Positions 41,629 through 50,645 are shown, counted from the stretch's first letter. The stretch: DNA of 64,000 nt from Hymenobacter glacieicola (GCF_014640315.1 NZ_BMGS01000001.1:434001-498000); one strand, 5' to 3'. Notes: generated from the letters alone by a model not told the origin. Program-made: numbers and translations.

Positions 41629-41666
41629 AAAACCCTGACCAGTCCCCTATCTGGTCAGGGTTTTTT
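41629..41666 (+). terminator. Terminator behind the receptor gene
   Basis: AACCCTGACC pairs with GGTCAGGGTT around a 12-nt loop and runs into TTTTTT. The rest of 41424-41628 shows no gene. Confidence 0.85.
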
Positions 41667-41714
41667 ATAGGCTGGCCGTCCCAGAAACCGCCCGGCGGTC
41701 CGTGCCGAAATGTC

Positions 41715-41722
41715 TATCTTTG
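41715..41722 (+). promoter_or_regulatory. Putative -7 box of the acyl-CoA dehydrogenase gene
   Basis: TATCTTTG is a perfect TAnnTTTG match, 24 bp before the ATG at 41747. Confidence 0.6.
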
Positions 41723-41746
41723 GCAGTAAACCCACCCCTTTCTACT

Positions 41747-42979
41747 ATGTCTTCCCAAGCTGACGTTCTCTCGACCAAGGCCCAGGTGCAGCGCAACAAA
41801 GGCTCGCTCAATGCCGCCGGTTTCACGGATTATTACGACATCGACGGGCTGCTGACCGAGGAGCACAAGCTCATCCGCCAGAGCATCCGCGACTTCGTGA
41901 AAAAGGAAATTTCGCCCAACGTGGAGCAGTGGGCCCAGCAGGCGCACTTCCCCTCGGAAATTGTGCGCAAGTTTGGGGAGGTAGGCGCCTTCGGGCCCAC
42001 CATTCCTACGGAGTACGGCGGGGGCGGGCTGGACTACATCAGCTACGGCCTGATTATGCAGGAAATTGAGCGCGGCGACTCCGGCATGCGCTCCACGGCC
42101 TCAGTGCAGGGCTCCTTGGTGATGTACCCCATTTACCAGTACGGCTCGGAGGAGCAGCGCCGCAAGTTTCTGCCCAAGCTGGCCTCCGGCGAATGGCTCG
42201 GCTGCTTCGGCCTCACGGAGCCCGACCACGGCTCTAACCCCGGCGGCATGGTAACCACCATCAAGGACATGGGGGACTACTACCTGCTCAACGGCGCCAA
42301 GCTCTGGATTTCCAACTCGCCTGAGTGCCAGGTGGCCGTGGTGTGGGCCAAGGACGACAACGGCCGCATCCGCGGAGTCATAGTGGAGCGGGGCATGGAA
42401 GGCTTTACTACCCCCGAAATCCACAACAAGTGGAGCCTGCGCGCTAGCATCACCGGCGAGCTGGTGTTCGAGGACGTGAAAATCCCCAAGGAAAATATTC
42501 TGCCCAACATCGACGGCCTGAAAGGTCCGCTCTCCTGCCTCGACTCGGCCCGCTACGGTATAGCCTGGGGCGCGCTCGGGGCCGCCATTGACTGCTACGA
42601 GTCGGCCCTGAAGTACTCGTTGCAGCGCGAGCAGTTCGGTAAACCCATTGCTTCCTTCCAGCTGCAGCAGAAAAAGCTGGCCGAAATGATTACCGAAATC
42701 ACCAAGGCCCAGCTGATGGTGTGGCGTCTGGGTACGCTCAAAAACGAAGGCAAAGCCACTTCGGCTCAGATTTCTATGGCCAAGCGCAACTCCGTAGAAA
42801 TTGCCCTGGAAATTGCCCGTGAAGCCCGTCAGATCCACGGCGGCATGGGCATTACGGGCGAGTACCCCATTATGCGCCACATGATGAACCTGGAGTCGGT
42901 AGTAACCTACGAGGGCACCCACGACATTCACCTGCTCATCACCGGCGCTGATATTACCGGCATTCAGGCGTTTAAGTAG
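41747..42979 (+). CDS. gcdH: Acyl-CoA dehydrogenase, glutaryl-CoA dehydrogenase-like
   Basis: This 410-residue FAD enzyme resembles glutaryl-CoA dehydrogenase throughout: FGLTEPDHGSNPGGM, LWISNSPECQVAVVWA, RGVIVERGMEGF, the SLRASITGEL block, SARYGIAWGALGAAIDCYES, the FGKPIASFQLQQKKLAEM segment and NLESVVTYEGTHDIH, whose Glu is the catalytic base position of GCDH. That enzyme oxidises and decarboxylates glutaryl-CoA in lysine/tryptophan breakdown. No partner genes of that route are adjacent, so the exact substrate is inferred. ATG 41747 is chosen over 41702, which overlaps the -7 box. Confidence 0.88.
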   Translation: MSSQADVLSTKAQVQRNKGSLNAAGFTDYYDIDGLLTEEHKLIRQSIRDFVKKEISPNVEQWAQQAHFPSEIVRKFGEVGAFGPTIPTEYGGGGLDYISYGLIMQEIERGDSGMRSTASVQGSLVMYPIYQYGSEEQRRKFLPKLASGEWLGCFGLTEPDHGSNPGGMVTTIKDMGDYYLLNGAKLWISNSPECQVAVVWAKDDNGRIRGVIVERGMEGFTTPEIHNKWSLRASITGELVFEDVKIPKENILPNIDGLKGPLSCLDSARYGIAWGALGAAIDCYESALKYSLQREQFGKPIASFQLQQKKLAEMITEITKAQLMVWRLGTLKNEGKATSAQISMAKRNSVEIALEIAREARQIHGGMGITGEYPIMRHMMNLESVVTYEGTHDIHLLITGADITGIQAFK

Positions 42980-43000
42980 ATCTTCCTTCCGAATAGAGTA

Positions 43001-43034
43001 CAACGGCCGTTCTGGAAGCAGAACGGCCGTTTAC
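43001..43034. terminator. Bidirectional terminator
   Basis: AACGGCCGTTCT pairs with AGAACGGCCGTT around GGAAGC. It follows the dehydrogenase gene and also lies directly behind the stop codon of the leftward frame at 43031. Confidence 0.82.
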
Positions 43035-43262
43035 CTTTTTGGTGAGTTCTGGAACTTGATGCCGTTGGGCTTATGGTCCAAGTTGAGGACTACTTCAAGG
43101 TTGCTATTCCAGACCGCGAAGCATAGGTAACTGGCCGGAGCTACCTGCCGCACTTCTAGCCCCACCTCATGGGTAGTAGTTCGCGTCGCTTGAGGCAGAA
43201 CCGAATAGGCCCGCCGGTACTGCCAACGTGCCGCTAGGTGGGTAAGGGGATGCCGCCCAATA
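43031..43262 (-). pseudogene. Possible gene remnant or short protein
   Basis: This leftward frame contains a protein-like stretch (HEVGLEVRQVAPASYLCFAV, then LEVVLNLDHKPNGIKFQ) and its stop is followed at once by a terminator hairpin. No ATG opens it; a GTG would give only about 44 residues, and a second terminator hairpin interrupts the frame at 43265-43303. I read it as the tail of a lost gene or a very short gene of unknown role. The surrounding 43035-43374 holds nothing else I can support. Confidence 0.3.
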
Positions 43263-43264
43263 CC

Positions 43265-43303
43265 AAAAGAGCCGCCCTCTGCAGTAGAAGGCGGCGCTTT
43301 TCT
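43265..43303. terminator. Hairpin with A/T flanks
   Basis: AAAAGA-GCCGCC pairs with GGCGGC-GCTTTT. It stands between the remnant frame and the gene at 43375 and could terminate either strand. Confidence 0.6.
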
Positions 43304-43374
43304 TATGGTGGTTCGCGGTCGAAAGCTAGCCCAACCACGCAACGGGTGGCGGTAGCCGAAGGCGGTTACTAGAC

Positions 43375-43767
43375 CTATTTTTTTTCCAGGTAGTAAATCG
43401 TTTGGCTAAACACGGTGTTGCCGCCGCCGGCCACGTCGCTGGGCACTACGCTTACCAGCCGCCAGCCATCAGCAGCATACTGGTTTACCGTGGCCATGGC
43501 GGCTTTGTGAACCTCCGTCATGTTGCCGGCCATTTGCTTGGCACTAAAGCGGCTGAAGTCAATTTCTTTGACTTGCTCTTTGCCCTCAGGAGATACAGTC
43601 ACAATGCTGGCTTGGGCATTGAACCCCAACGAAACCCGCGAAATAATCATCATGTACCCGCCGGGAGCAACCAGGGAAGAAGCGGGCAGAGTAGGCGCCG
43701 CCGCGAAGACAGAACCTAGGGAGCAGGTGCTCAGAACAAGAGCTGTTAAGAGTATACGAGTTTTCAT
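43375..43767 (-). CDS. Secreted DUF4177-like small protein
   Basis: This 130-residue protein has a signal peptide (MKTRILLTALVLSTCSLGSV, cleavage near VFAAA). The C-terminal half, VNQYAADGWRLVSVVPSD plus TVFSQTIYYLEKK, resembles DUF4177 (a small domain with GWELVSV and a YYF-type end), whose function is unknown. A phosphate of evidence for exact membership is missing, so the family call is tentative. It should be periplasmic. The frame extends to 43887, but ATG 43767 gives the leader. Confidence 0.72.
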   Translation of the reverse strand: MKTRILLTALVLSTCSLGSVFAAAPTLPASSLVAPGGYMMIISRVSLGFNAQASIVTVSPEGKEQVKEIDFSRFSAKQMAGNMTEVHKAAMATVNQYAADGWRLVSVVPSDVAGGGNTVFSQTIYYLEKK

Positions 43768-44024
43768 CAGAGGTAAAAGAGTAAAAAGAATAAAGAGAAA
43801 AGCTGGGCCGTAAAGTACATACTTGCCAGGCAAAGTACAGCAGTAGACACTAACTGGTGTTTGGCAAATTCCTGCAGCCAGTCTCACCTATTGAGCAGGG
43901 AATAATCTCGGCCGGGGCCGGGGTGGTGCGTGAGGCCGGGTGGTGGGCCGGGCAAGTTCAGGCCGTAGCTGGCTCAAACCGGTTTCAGCGCGTATGTTTA
44001 CGCTGCTACATTCCACTTTTCACC

Positions 44025-44363
44025 ATGTCAACTGCTTCCCAACCGCTGGTTTTGCTTGAATGCCTTGTGGCCGGTACTACTCACCGCGAAGGTCTGCCTG
44101 AGTATGAGCCGCGCCTGCAACTTGGTCAGCAACTCGCCCTGGTTCGCGAGGCTGATAGTGTGTACGACGACTGGGCCGTACGCGTACTAACCACCGGAAT
44201 TGACTCTTTTTGGCTGGGCTATTTGCCCGAAGGTCGGAACGAAACTGTGGCCCGCCTGCTCGACGCCGGCTACCCCCTCAGTGCCCGCTTAACCCACAAA
44301 GCCTGGGAAGACGACTGGCTGCACCTGGAGATTGAGGTGTTACTGAATACACCCAGCGCGTAG
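44025..44363 (+). CDS. Stand-alone HIRAN-domain protein
   Basis: This 112-residue protein is almost entirely one HIRAN domain: CLVAGTTHREGLPEYEPRL, then GQQLALVREADSVYDDWAVR (the conserved NxYDxxAV-like turn), FWLGYLPEGRNETVARLLDA and SARLTHKAW. HIRAN binds single-stranded 3' DNA ends in eukaryotic HLTF and is found fused to nucleases or helicases, or alone, in bacteria. The long frame to 43857 is rejected in favour of ATG 44025. Neighbours are an unknown helical protein (convergent) and then ruvB, which would suit a DNA repair role, but that is only inference. Confidence 0.85.
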   Translation: MSTASQPLVLLECLVAGTTHREGLPEYEPRLQLGQQLALVREADSVYDDWAVRVLTTGIDSFWLGYLPEGRNETVARLLDAGYPLSARLTHKAWEDDWLHLEIEVLLNTPSA

Positions 44364-44367
44364 CCAG

Positions 44368-45327
44368 CTACAGCGTGTCGGCCAGGGCCAGGATTTCCTG
44401 GCGGGCCTGCTGAATTTCCGACGACTCAGGGAAGGTTTGCTGCACCCACAGCGTAAAGCCACTGACCATTTCACCGACGGCCTGCCGGTTGCTGACGGGT
44501 TCCGTGTCAATGGTAGCGGCCTCGGCCTCGGATAGGGTTGGGAAGGCGTCTTCCAGCCCCAGCCGGCTCATTACATCCGAGACAAAAATCATCCCGCACA
44601 CCTGCATACCTTGGTAAAGCTGCACCAGCTCCGGCATGGTAAGGGTAAGCTGCTCCCGCGCCCGCACGCGGCTGAGGTGCTCAATAAGAGGTTCCAGGGC
44701 TGATGGTTGCAAGTGCGGTAGCTTCCCCACAGCCCGCAGAAACGGATGGTCGGCTGTGGCCGGCAGGCTGTGTACCAGCAGCAGGGCTAGCCGCAGCATC
44801 TGCAGCTGGGGCTCCGACAGGCGTAGGTTGGCTGCTGGCGGGGTAGGAGTGGGCTGGGCTGCCAGCAGCTTGGTGAAAGCTTCTTCAATCTGGAGCCGGT
44901 GCAGGCCCAGGGAGGCCGTGCCAACGGGCGCCGCTACGTGCTCTTCCAACGTGTTCAAGAAGGCAGCGCTCAGCTCCAGGCAGTAGGTTTTTAGGTATTC
45001 TAGCTGGGCCTCGTCAATTTGCATCTGCTCCTGCACGTAGGCCAGCACGGGGGTAGCCAGAGACGTTTCCAGCGTGAGCCGGCCCAATAGAAGCAAATGG
45101 TATAAATCCAGCGGTTCTGCGTGTAGGCTGGCCAGTAGCTGCTGGTGGTTCTGAATCTGGTTTAGCTGCTGTACCTTGGGGCCATCCAAGGTCGTAAGCG
45201 CCGTTAAGCGCTGCGTTTCCGGCTGGCTGAGCAGCTCCGCCGCTGCCATGCCGTGTAGGCTGAGGCAGTGGGCCAGCTGGTCGTAGAAGTCAGTAGGAAG
45301 GGCATCAAGCCAGGAAGCAGCGGACAT
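44368..45327 (-). CDS. Unknown all-helical protein
   Basis: This 319-residue soluble protein is rich in Leu, Ala and Gln and looks fully alpha-helical (LYHLLLLGRLTLETSLATPV, AQLEYLKTYCLELSAAFLNT, LIEHLSRVRAREQLTLTMPE), with a Pro/Thr-rich linker near residues 160-170. I recognise no domain. It starts at ATG 45327 and ends four bases from the HIRAN stop, convergent with it. The upstream gap 45328-45519 is AT-rich and holds a TAACTTGC box (minus strand, 45347-45354), a possible promoter. Confidence 0.75.
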   Translation of the reverse strand: MSAASWLDALPTDFYDQLAHCLSLHGMAAAELLSQPETQRLTALTTLDGPKVQQLNQIQNHQQLLASLHAEPLDLYHLLLLGRLTLETSLATPVLAYVQEQMQIDEAQLEYLKTYCLELSAAFLNTLEEHVAAPVGTASLGLHRLQIEEAFTKLLAAQPTPTPPAANLRLSEPQLQMLRLALLLVHSLPATADHPFLRAVGKLPHLQPSALEPLIEHLSRVRAREQLTLTMPELVQLYQGMQVCGMIFVSDVMSRLGLEDAFPTLSEAEAATIDTEPVSNRQAVGEMVSGFTLWVQQTFPESSEIQQARQEILALADTL

Positions 45328-45519
45328 AAGAAGCGGCGCGGGTGAGGCGGCAAGTTACGGGTCAGGGAGAACCTGGAAAGGAGTACGGACAAATCCGTCA
45401 TCAAGATTTTGCTAACGGTATTAGTTAAATAGAGTAAATAGGATATTTTTTGCTAAAAAAGGCACCAACCCAGCTTACCAACTGTTACCTTTCCACACGC
45501 TGAACTACATTGTACGCTT

Positions 45520-46569
45520 ATGCGCGAACCGTATATGACTGGTGGCAACGACCACATGGATGCCACTGAAAAGGACATCGACAAGGCCCTGCGGCCCCTT
45601 TCCTTCGATGATTTCACTGGCCAGGGCAAGGTAGTCGAAAACCTGAAAGTATTCGTGGCCGCTGCCAAGCACCGCGGCGAAGCCCTTGACCACGTGCTGT
45701 TGCACGGCCCGCCCGGTCTGGGCAAAACCACCCTCTCGCACATCATTGCCAACGAGCTGGAATCGGGCATCAAGATGACGAGCGGGCCGGTACTAGACAA
45801 GCCCTCTGACTTGGCCGGTTTGCTCACTAACCTGGAGCCGAATGACGTGCTCTTCATCGACGAGATTCACCGCCTGAACCCGGTGGTGGAGGAGTACTTG
45901 TACTCGGCCATGGAGGACTACCGCATCGACATCATGCTCGATTCGGGCCCGAATGCGCGGTCGGTGCAGATTTCTTTGTCGCCCTTTACCCTAATTGGGG
46001 CTACCACTCGCTCGGGTATGCTCACCTCGCCGCTGCGGGCCCGTTTTGGCATCAGCGCCCGCCTAGAGTACTACGATTCGGCCCTGCTAACGACCATTGT
46101 GCAGCGCTCGGCCGAAATCCTGGGTACGCCCATCTACGAGGATGCGGCCTTTGAAATTGCCCGCCGCTCGCGCGGCACCCCGCGGATTGCCAACAACCTG
46201 CTGCGCCGTACCCGTGACTTCGCCCAGATCAAAGGCACCGGCACCATTACCCGCGAAATTGCCCAGTTTGCCCTGAACGCCCTCGACGTAGACCAGAACG
46301 GCCTCGACGAAATGGACATCCGCATCCTGAGCACCATCATCGACAAATTCAAGGGCGGCCCCGTAGGCCTCGGCACCATTGCCACCGCCTGCGGCGACGA
46401 AGCCGAAACCATTGAGGAAGTGTACGAGCCCTTCCTCATCCAGGAAGGCTTTATCAAGCGCACTTCCCGCGGCCGCGAGGCCACCGAGCTGGCCTACCAG
46501 CACCTGGGCCGCCAAATGCCCCAGCATTTGCGTGGAAACACCGGTACCCCGGGGGAGCTGTTTAGCTAA
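45520..46569 (+). CDS. ruvB: Holliday junction branch migration ATPase RuvB
   Basis: RuvB (349 residues) drives branch migration with RuvA. Walker A is [12 protein letters not shown] (near 64-75), Walker [13 protein letters not shown], sensor 1 [19 protein letters not shown] including the Arg finger, and the winged C-terminal domain has [20 protein letters not shown] and [20 protein letters not shown]. The length is normal. RuvA and RuvC are not adjacent. It is monocistronic, with a terminator behind it. Confidence 0.98.
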   Translation: MREPYMTGGNDHMDATEKDIDKALRPLSFDDFTGQGKVVENLKVFVAAAKHRGEALDHVLLHGPPGLGKTTLSHIIANELESGIKMTSGPVLDKPSDLAGLLTNLEPNDVLFIDEIHRLNPVVEEYLYSAMEDYRIDIMLDSGPNARSVQISLSPFTLIGATTRSGMLTSPLRARFGISARLEYYDSALLTTIVQRSAEILGTPIYEDAAFEIARRSRGTPRIANNLLRRTRDFAQIKGTGTITREIAQFALNALDVDQNGLDEMDIRILSTIIDKFKGGPVGLGTIATACGDEAETIEEVYEPFLIQEGFIKRTSRGREATELAYQHLGRQMPQHLRGNTGTPGELFS

Positions 46570-46587
46570 GATTCAGCACGTATTGCC

Positions 46588-46631
46588 AAGCGGCGGAAAG
46601 CACCAGTTTAAGGTAGTTTTCCGCCGCTTTT
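46588..46631 (+). terminator. Terminator behind ruvB
   Basis: AAGCGGCGGAAA (46588-46599) pairs with TTTTCCGCCGCTTTT (46617-46631). Confidence 0.85.
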
Positions 46632-46695
46632 CTGTGCAACGGACTAGGTGTTTAGAATCAGTTACCGTTTGAAATCAACATTTAGTGTTTACTAG

Positions 46696-47184
46696 ATGAG
46701 TAGCAGAGAATTTTCGGCCGAGCTTAAGCTGATAGGTGTCAATCCATTCGTAGATGTGCCACTGGAAGTACTGACCTTTCTTTTCGGACAGGCCGGAAAG
46801 TCCAAGGGGCCTATTCCAGTACGGGGGACCGTTAATCAACTGCCATATCAGCAAACGTTGGTGAAGTTTAGCGGCGCGTGGCGGCTCTACATCAACCTGT
46901 CGATGCTCAAGAACTCACCTAAGCGGATTGGCGAAACTATTCAGATAACCATAGCATTTGACCCGCAGGAACGGACGTTGCCCATGCATCCGCAACTAGC
47001 CGAAGCGCTAAGCGAAACGAGGGAAGCACAACTGGTGTTTGACCGGCTAACTTCCTCTCGACAGCAGGAAATAATCCGCTACATCACTCGGTTGAAAGCT
47101 GATGAAAGCCGTGCCCGGGCCGTGCAGAGGGCGGTCGACTTTTTGCTAGGGAAGGGCCGGTTTGTTGGGCGAGCCAATCCGTGA
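46696..47184 (+). CDS. YdeI/OmpD-associated (DUF1905) family protein
   Basis: This 162-residue soluble protein has an N-terminal DUF1905 beta-barrel (FSAELKLIGVNPFVDVPLEV, then RGTVNQLPYQQTLVKFSGAW and GETIQITIAFD) and a C-terminal YdeI/OmdA-like helical part (LAEALSETREAQLVFDRLTS, SRQQEIIRYITRLKADESRA). The family is loosely linked to bacteriocin or polymyxin tolerance, but its biochemistry is unknown. The sequence looks slightly less GC-rich than neighbours. ATG 46696 is the only good start. Confidence 0.82.
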   Translation: MSSREFSAELKLIGVNPFVDVPLEVLTFLFGQAGKSKGPIPVRGTVNQLPYQQTLVKFSGAWRLYINLSMLKNSPKRIGETIQITIAFDPQERTLPMHPQLAEALSETREAQLVFDRLTSSRQQEIIRYITRLKADESRARAVQRAVDFLLGKGRFVGRANP

Positions 47185-47247
47185 AACCGGCATGAACAGG
47201 TCGGTTACGGGTTACTAGCCGAAAAAGTAATCCGCATCAGAATGCCG

Positions 47248-47255
47248 TAGCTTTG
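47248..47255 (+). promoter_or_regulatory. Putative -7 box of queG
   Basis: TAGCTTTG is a perfect TAnnTTTG match 19 bp before the ATG at 47275. Confidence 0.55.
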
Positions 47256-47274
47256 TAATCCATCATGTCAAACC

Positions 47275-48261
47275 ATGCTTCCCACCGCCCACTATACTGC
47301 CTTTATTAAACGCCGGGCGGCGGAGCTGGGCTTTATGTACTGTGGCATTTCCAAGGCTGAGTTTCTGGAAGAGGAAGCCCCGCGGCTGGAAAATTGGCTG
47401 AACCGCCAGATGCACGGGCAGATGGCCTACATGGCCAATCACTTCGATAAGCGCCTCGACCCGCGCCTGCTCGTGGACGGGGCCAAATCCGTCATTTCCC
47501 TGCTGCTGAATTACTACCCCCCCGAGGAAGCCCAACAGCCCGACGACACGCTTAAAGTCAGTAAGTACGCTTACGGGCGCGACTACCACTTCGTCATTAA
47601 AGACAAGCTCAAAACCCTGCTGCAGGATATGCAGGCGGAAATAGGAGAAGTAGGCGGCCGTTGCTTCGTGGACTCCGCCCCCGTGATGGACAAGGCCTGG
47701 GCCAAGAAGAGCGGCTTGGGGTGGGTAGGAAAAAACACCAACCTTATCCGGCCGGGCACGGGCAGCTTCTTCTTCATTGCCGAGCTGATTGTGGATATAG
47801 AATTGGACTACGACGGCCCCATCAAAGACTACTGTGGCACCTGTACCAAATGTGTGGATGCCTGCCCTACCCAGGCCATTACGGAGCCCTACGTGGTAGA
47901 CGGCAGCAAGTGCATCAGCTACTTCACCATTGAACTCAAGGACCAAATTCCGCGGGAGGTAGAAGGCAAGTTTGGCAACTGGGTTTTCGGCTGCGACATC
48001 TGCCAGGACGTGTGCCCCTGGAACCGCTTCTCGAAGCCTCACCAGGAGCCCCAGTTCAATGCCCACCCTAGCCTGAAAGACCTCACGCCCGGCGACTGGC
48101 AGGAAATCACCCACGAGTTGTTTTCGGAGTTGTTCCGGCAGTCGGCGGTGAAGCGCACGGGCTACGCAGGGTTGCAGCGCAATATTCAGTTTGTGCTGGG
48201 GGAGGAACCAGACCCCATAACGCCTGCGGCCGCTACCGATGCAACTGAGCCAAAGATGTAA
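47275..48261 (+). CDS. queG: Epoxyqueuosine reductase QueG
   Basis: QueG (328 residues) reduces epoxyqueuosine to queuosine in tRNA with cobalamin and two [4Fe-4S] clusters. The catalytic core has [20 protein letters not shown] and [20 protein letters not shown]; the ferredoxin part has [12 protein letters not shown] and [11 protein letters not shown], giving all eight cluster Cys. ATG 47275 is chosen; an ATG ten bases earlier is out of frame. The -7 box lies immediately upstream. It is monocistronic. Confidence 0.97.
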   Translation: MLPTAHYTAFIKRRAAELGFMYCGISKAEFLEEEAPRLENWLNRQMHGQMAYMANHFDKRLDPRLLVDGAKSVISLLLNYYPPEEAQQPDDTLKVSKYAYGRDYHFVIKDKLKTLLQDMQAEIGEVGGRCFVDSAPVMDKAWAKKSGLGWVGKNTNLIRPGTGSFFFIAELIVDIELDYDGPIKDYCGTCTKCVDACPTQAITEPYVVDGSKCISYFTIELKDQIPREVEGKFGNWVFGCDICQDVCPWNRFSKPHQEPQFNAHPSLKDLTPGDWQEITHELFSELFRQSAVKRTGYAGLQRNIQFVLGEEPDPITPAAATDATEPKM

Positions 48262-48280
48262 GACTACCAGTTGGGGCCAA

Positions 48281-48339
48281 ACACACCGGAGCCGGAAGCA
48301 GGCCTGCCTGTAGGCAAGCGACTTCCGGCTCCGGTGTGT
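48281..48339. terminator. Long hairpin between convergent genes
   Basis: ACACACCGGAGCCGGAAG (48281-48298) pairs with CTTCCGGCTCCGGTGTGT (48322-48339), with a smaller AGGCCTGCCT-type fold in the loop. Confidence 0.82.
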
Positions 48340-48355
48340 GGAAAGAAAAGGTCAG

Positions 48356-48553
48356 TTAGGCGGCGACCGTCGGCTGGGTGAACACGCGGTTCAGAATGCG
48401 ACGGTACAAGGCGGAGAACTGCTGGTAACACCAAGCTTTCAACTCCGAAAGCTCTGCCGGCACTAAGGTGCGGAGGGCTTTACGTAGCTCCTTCTCGAAG
48501 AGAATCTTGTCGAAGCTCACTTTGAGCAGAATGGTTTTAGCGTACTCAAGCAT
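48356..48553 (-). CDS. Small conserved helical protein
   Basis: This 65-residue protein begins MLEYAKTILLKVSFDKILFE and continues KELRKALRTLVPAELSELKA and CYQQFSALYRRIL. The pattern suggests two to three amphipathic helices and a basic tail. I have seen short genes of this type in the phylum, but I know no function and cannot name a family. The ATG and codon pattern support a real gene. It is convergent with queG. Confidence 0.68.
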   Translation of the reverse strand: MLEYAKTILLKVSFDKILFEKELRKALRTLVPAELSELKAWCYQQFSALYRRILNRVFTQPTVAA

Positions 48554-48743
48554 GGGTGAAGTTGGTTTTCACTAAGTGGTAAAAGAGCGGTTCATTAGGT
48601 GGGTCGGGGCAGTGTACGAAAGCAGTTAAAAAAGGCTTAACTGTACCGGAGTGCTTTTGCGTCTTTTGTCGAAAGATACAAAAAAATAAAACCTGAGTGC
48701 AAGTGCGAGACAGCCGCTCATTGAATTCGGTTCCAAGAGCCAT

Positions 48744-48771
48744 AAAAAAAGGGACGCATCAGCGTCCCTTG
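48744..48771 (-). terminator. Terminator behind ferritin-like pair 2
   Basis: AAGGGACGC pairs with GCGTCCCTT around ATCA, with a long A-run that reads as T7 on the minus strand. Confidence 0.85.
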
Positions 48772-48820
48772 ATAAGCTACATGCAGAAAACAGAATATTA
48801 AAGCGGTTTTCTACTGCTTA

Positions 48821-49717
48821 TTAATAAATAAATAATTGCGCCAGCTCAGTTGCCGTAGCAGCATCAACGGGCTCATCAAAAGCTTCAGCTACTTTGGCTA
48901 GCAAGGCCTCCCGGTTCAGGAGCGGGTCGCCCACATTAATGGGGAGCGTAGTTTCGAACGGAACCACGCGGGGGCCGGGCGTATACTGCGCGGTAGTAGC
49001 TTCTCCAGCGTATGCCTTATCAGGAGTTGACCCGGCAGTGGTAATGGCCGCATCGGAGGGGCTTACCCAGCTTTTAACCACAGCCCCGCGCTGCCGGCGC
49101 ATGGTACGGATATGGGAAGCATGGCGGGCCTCCGTGGAGTGCGTGCGCACGAAGGCCTCGAGCAGATAATTATCCGACACCAGAAACTCAACCTGCCCTT
49201 TATAAGCCCGCACCCCCGCATCTTCCAGCAACTGGGCTACCTTCAGGAAGGTATCTAGGTTGGTAAATACATCCGGGTACAACGCCGACTGGGCGCCGTT
49301 CTTGCTGCCGGTAAAGTCAAAATTAGGTTTGGCGGGAATTACCGCGCCAGCTTCGGTGAGCAGCCGTTGCAACAGCGCTACGTGCTGATTTTCGTGGGTG
49401 GCAATGGTTTGAATAGCGTTTCTATTCTCAGCCGAGCCGAAAAAGGTAGTGGCATTCGGCAAGGCCAGTGCCCGGGTGTAAAATTCGCTTTCCAAGTATT
49501 CCAGGGTAAGCGCCAGCTTAATTGCATCCAGGATAGTGCTGTTATTCAGCACCTTGGCATCAGCTAGGGAAGGCAAAGCTGCTAACACCGGCGGCAGTAC
49601 GGCAGCTCCTGCCTGACCCAAGCGGGTAAGCGCCGTGCGCCGCGCCGAAACGTCGCTGGGAAAGGTAGTAGCAGGAGAAAGGTCGGCAATTCGGGCCAGG
49701 AGAGTCAGAAAATCCAT
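48821..49717 (-). CDS. Ferritin-like protein, pair 2 second gene
   Basis: This 298-residue protein belongs to the ferritin-like/desiccation-related (Ferritin_2) group. An N-terminal ARRTALTRLGQAGAAVLPPV stretch looks like a Tat-type leader without a lipidation Cys. The four-helix body has diiron ligand positions TLEYLESEFY (Glu), ATHENQHVALLQ (ExxH), QLLEDAGVRAY (Glu) and HSTEARHASHIRTM (ExxH), so the metal site looks complete. A 100-residue C-terminal extension ends in AFDEPVDAATATELAQLFIY, shared with the paralogue at 50668. It follows its lipoprotein partner by 21 bp. Confidence 0.88.
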   Translation of the reverse strand: MDFLTLLARIADLSPATTFPSDVSARRTALTRLGQAGAAVLPPVLAALPSLADAKVLNNSTILDAIKLALTLEYLESEFYTRALALPNATTFFGSAENRNAIQTIATHENQHVALLQRLLTEAGAVIPAKPNFDFTGSKNGAQSALYPDVFTNLDTFLKVAQLLEDAGVRAYKGQVEFLVSDNYLLEAFVRTHSTEARHASHIRTMRRQRGAVVKSWVSPSDAAITTAGSTPDKAYAGEATTAQYTPGPRVVPFETTLPINVGDPLLNREALLAKVAEAFDEPVDAATATELAQLFIY

Positions 49718-49738
49718 AACGGCAGGCGCAAGCGCAAC

Positions 49739-50479
49739 TTAGGTAGTAGGCAATGACGTGGCCACTATCGTTACGGGCACGTATTTGGCAATGAGGGCAG
49801 TTACTTCCACGGGCGTTTTTACGGTATCCAGACCGGCTAAGTCGCCGGCGGCCGTCACTATGTCGGTATCAGCAAAGGAAGAGGCCTGCAACTGGTCGCG
49901 CACGAAGGCGGCGTGGCGCGCCTCCACCGAAGCTAGCTTTACTAGTAGCTTCAGGTAGGTAAGGTGGCTACCGTCGGTGACGACCTGCAATAGCTTAGCA
50001 ACGCCGTTGTAGGCCGCCACGCCCACATCTTCCAGGGTCCGCGCCGCCGTATACACTCCCGTCCGGCTAGTAAGAGCAAAGGATGAAAAGTCGAATACCA
50101 TGCCGTTCGTGCCGGCGTTGGCATCGTATGCGTTTGAGCCCAGCGCATACTTCAGCGTTTCCCGATGGATGACTTCGTGGTCACGCAGATCCGTGAAAGC
50201 GGCCCGGTCCGCGGCAGTAAAATCGGACGGAAAACTGCTCACTACCTTCTGATAAAACGCTGCTTCCAGTTGCTCAAGCAGGTACACGTAGTTGAGCAAA
50301 CCAAAGTTATCGTTGGAGAAAGTGAGGGAAGCGGTGGTAGGGGCTGGGGTTTCCGTATCGTCGTTGCTGTCACAGCCAGCTAGCACGAGGGCCGAGGAAG
50401 CGACAGTAGCACCTGCTACGCGAAGAAAAGAGCGGCGGCGCAGCGTACGGCCTAAAAAGGAGAAAGCAGAGTCAGACAT
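49739..50479 (-). CDS. Ferritin-like Tat lipoprotein, pair 2 first gene
   Basis: This 246-residue protein opens with a twin-arginine signal (TLRRRSFLRVAGATVASSAL) ending in lipobox LVLAGC, so it should fold in the cytosol, pass the Tat pore and be lipid-anchored. The ferritin-like domain keeps LLEQLEAAFYQKV, RDHEVIHRETLKY (ExxH), LEDVGVAAYNG (Glu) and ASVEARHAAFVRDQ (ExxH). It lacks the C-terminal extension of the second gene. ATG 50479 is used rather than the frame start at 50614. A TACCTTTG box with flanking repeats lies upstream. Confidence 0.88.
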   Translation of the reverse strand: MSDSAFSFLGRTLRRRSFLRVAGATVASSALVLAGCDSNDDTETPAPTTASLTFSNDNFGLLNYVYLLEQLEAAFYQKVVSSFPSDFTAADRAAFTDLRDHEVIHRETLKYALGSNAYDANAGTNGMVFDFSSFALTSRTGVYTAARTLEDVGVAAYNGVAKLLQVVTDGSHLTYLKLLVKLASVEARHAAFVRDQLQASSFADTDIVTAAGDLAGLDTVKTPVEVTALIAKYVPVTIVATSLPTT

Positions 50480-50526
50480 GCGGTAGTAACTCGGCGGGGA
50501 GCAGCCCAACGCAGGCCGCAACTTCC

Positions 50527-50555
50527 CGATTAACAAAGGTACTCCGATTAACCGG
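50527..50555 (-). promoter_or_regulatory. Promoter box of ferritin-like pair 2 with flanking repeats
   Basis: The minus strand reads TACCTTTG (50541-50534). The 8-mer CGATTAAC occurs at 50527-50534 and again at 50545-50552, 18 bp apart, on either side of the box. The direct repeats may bind a regulator. The box is 55 bp before the ATG. Confidence 0.5.
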
Positions 50556-50614
50556 GATGCACCAGCTATGAGAGCTACGGTCGTGCGGAAAGGTTGCGTG
50601 CAAGCAAAAAACAC

Positions 50615-50645
50615 AAAAAAGGACGGCCCCGGAAGGACCGTCCTT
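50615..50645 (-). terminator. Terminator behind ferritin-like pair 1
   Basis: AAGGACGG (50619-50626) pairs with CCGTCCTT (50638-50645), followed by T-rich DNA on the minus strand. It separates the two gene pairs into two transcription units. Confidence 0.82.
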
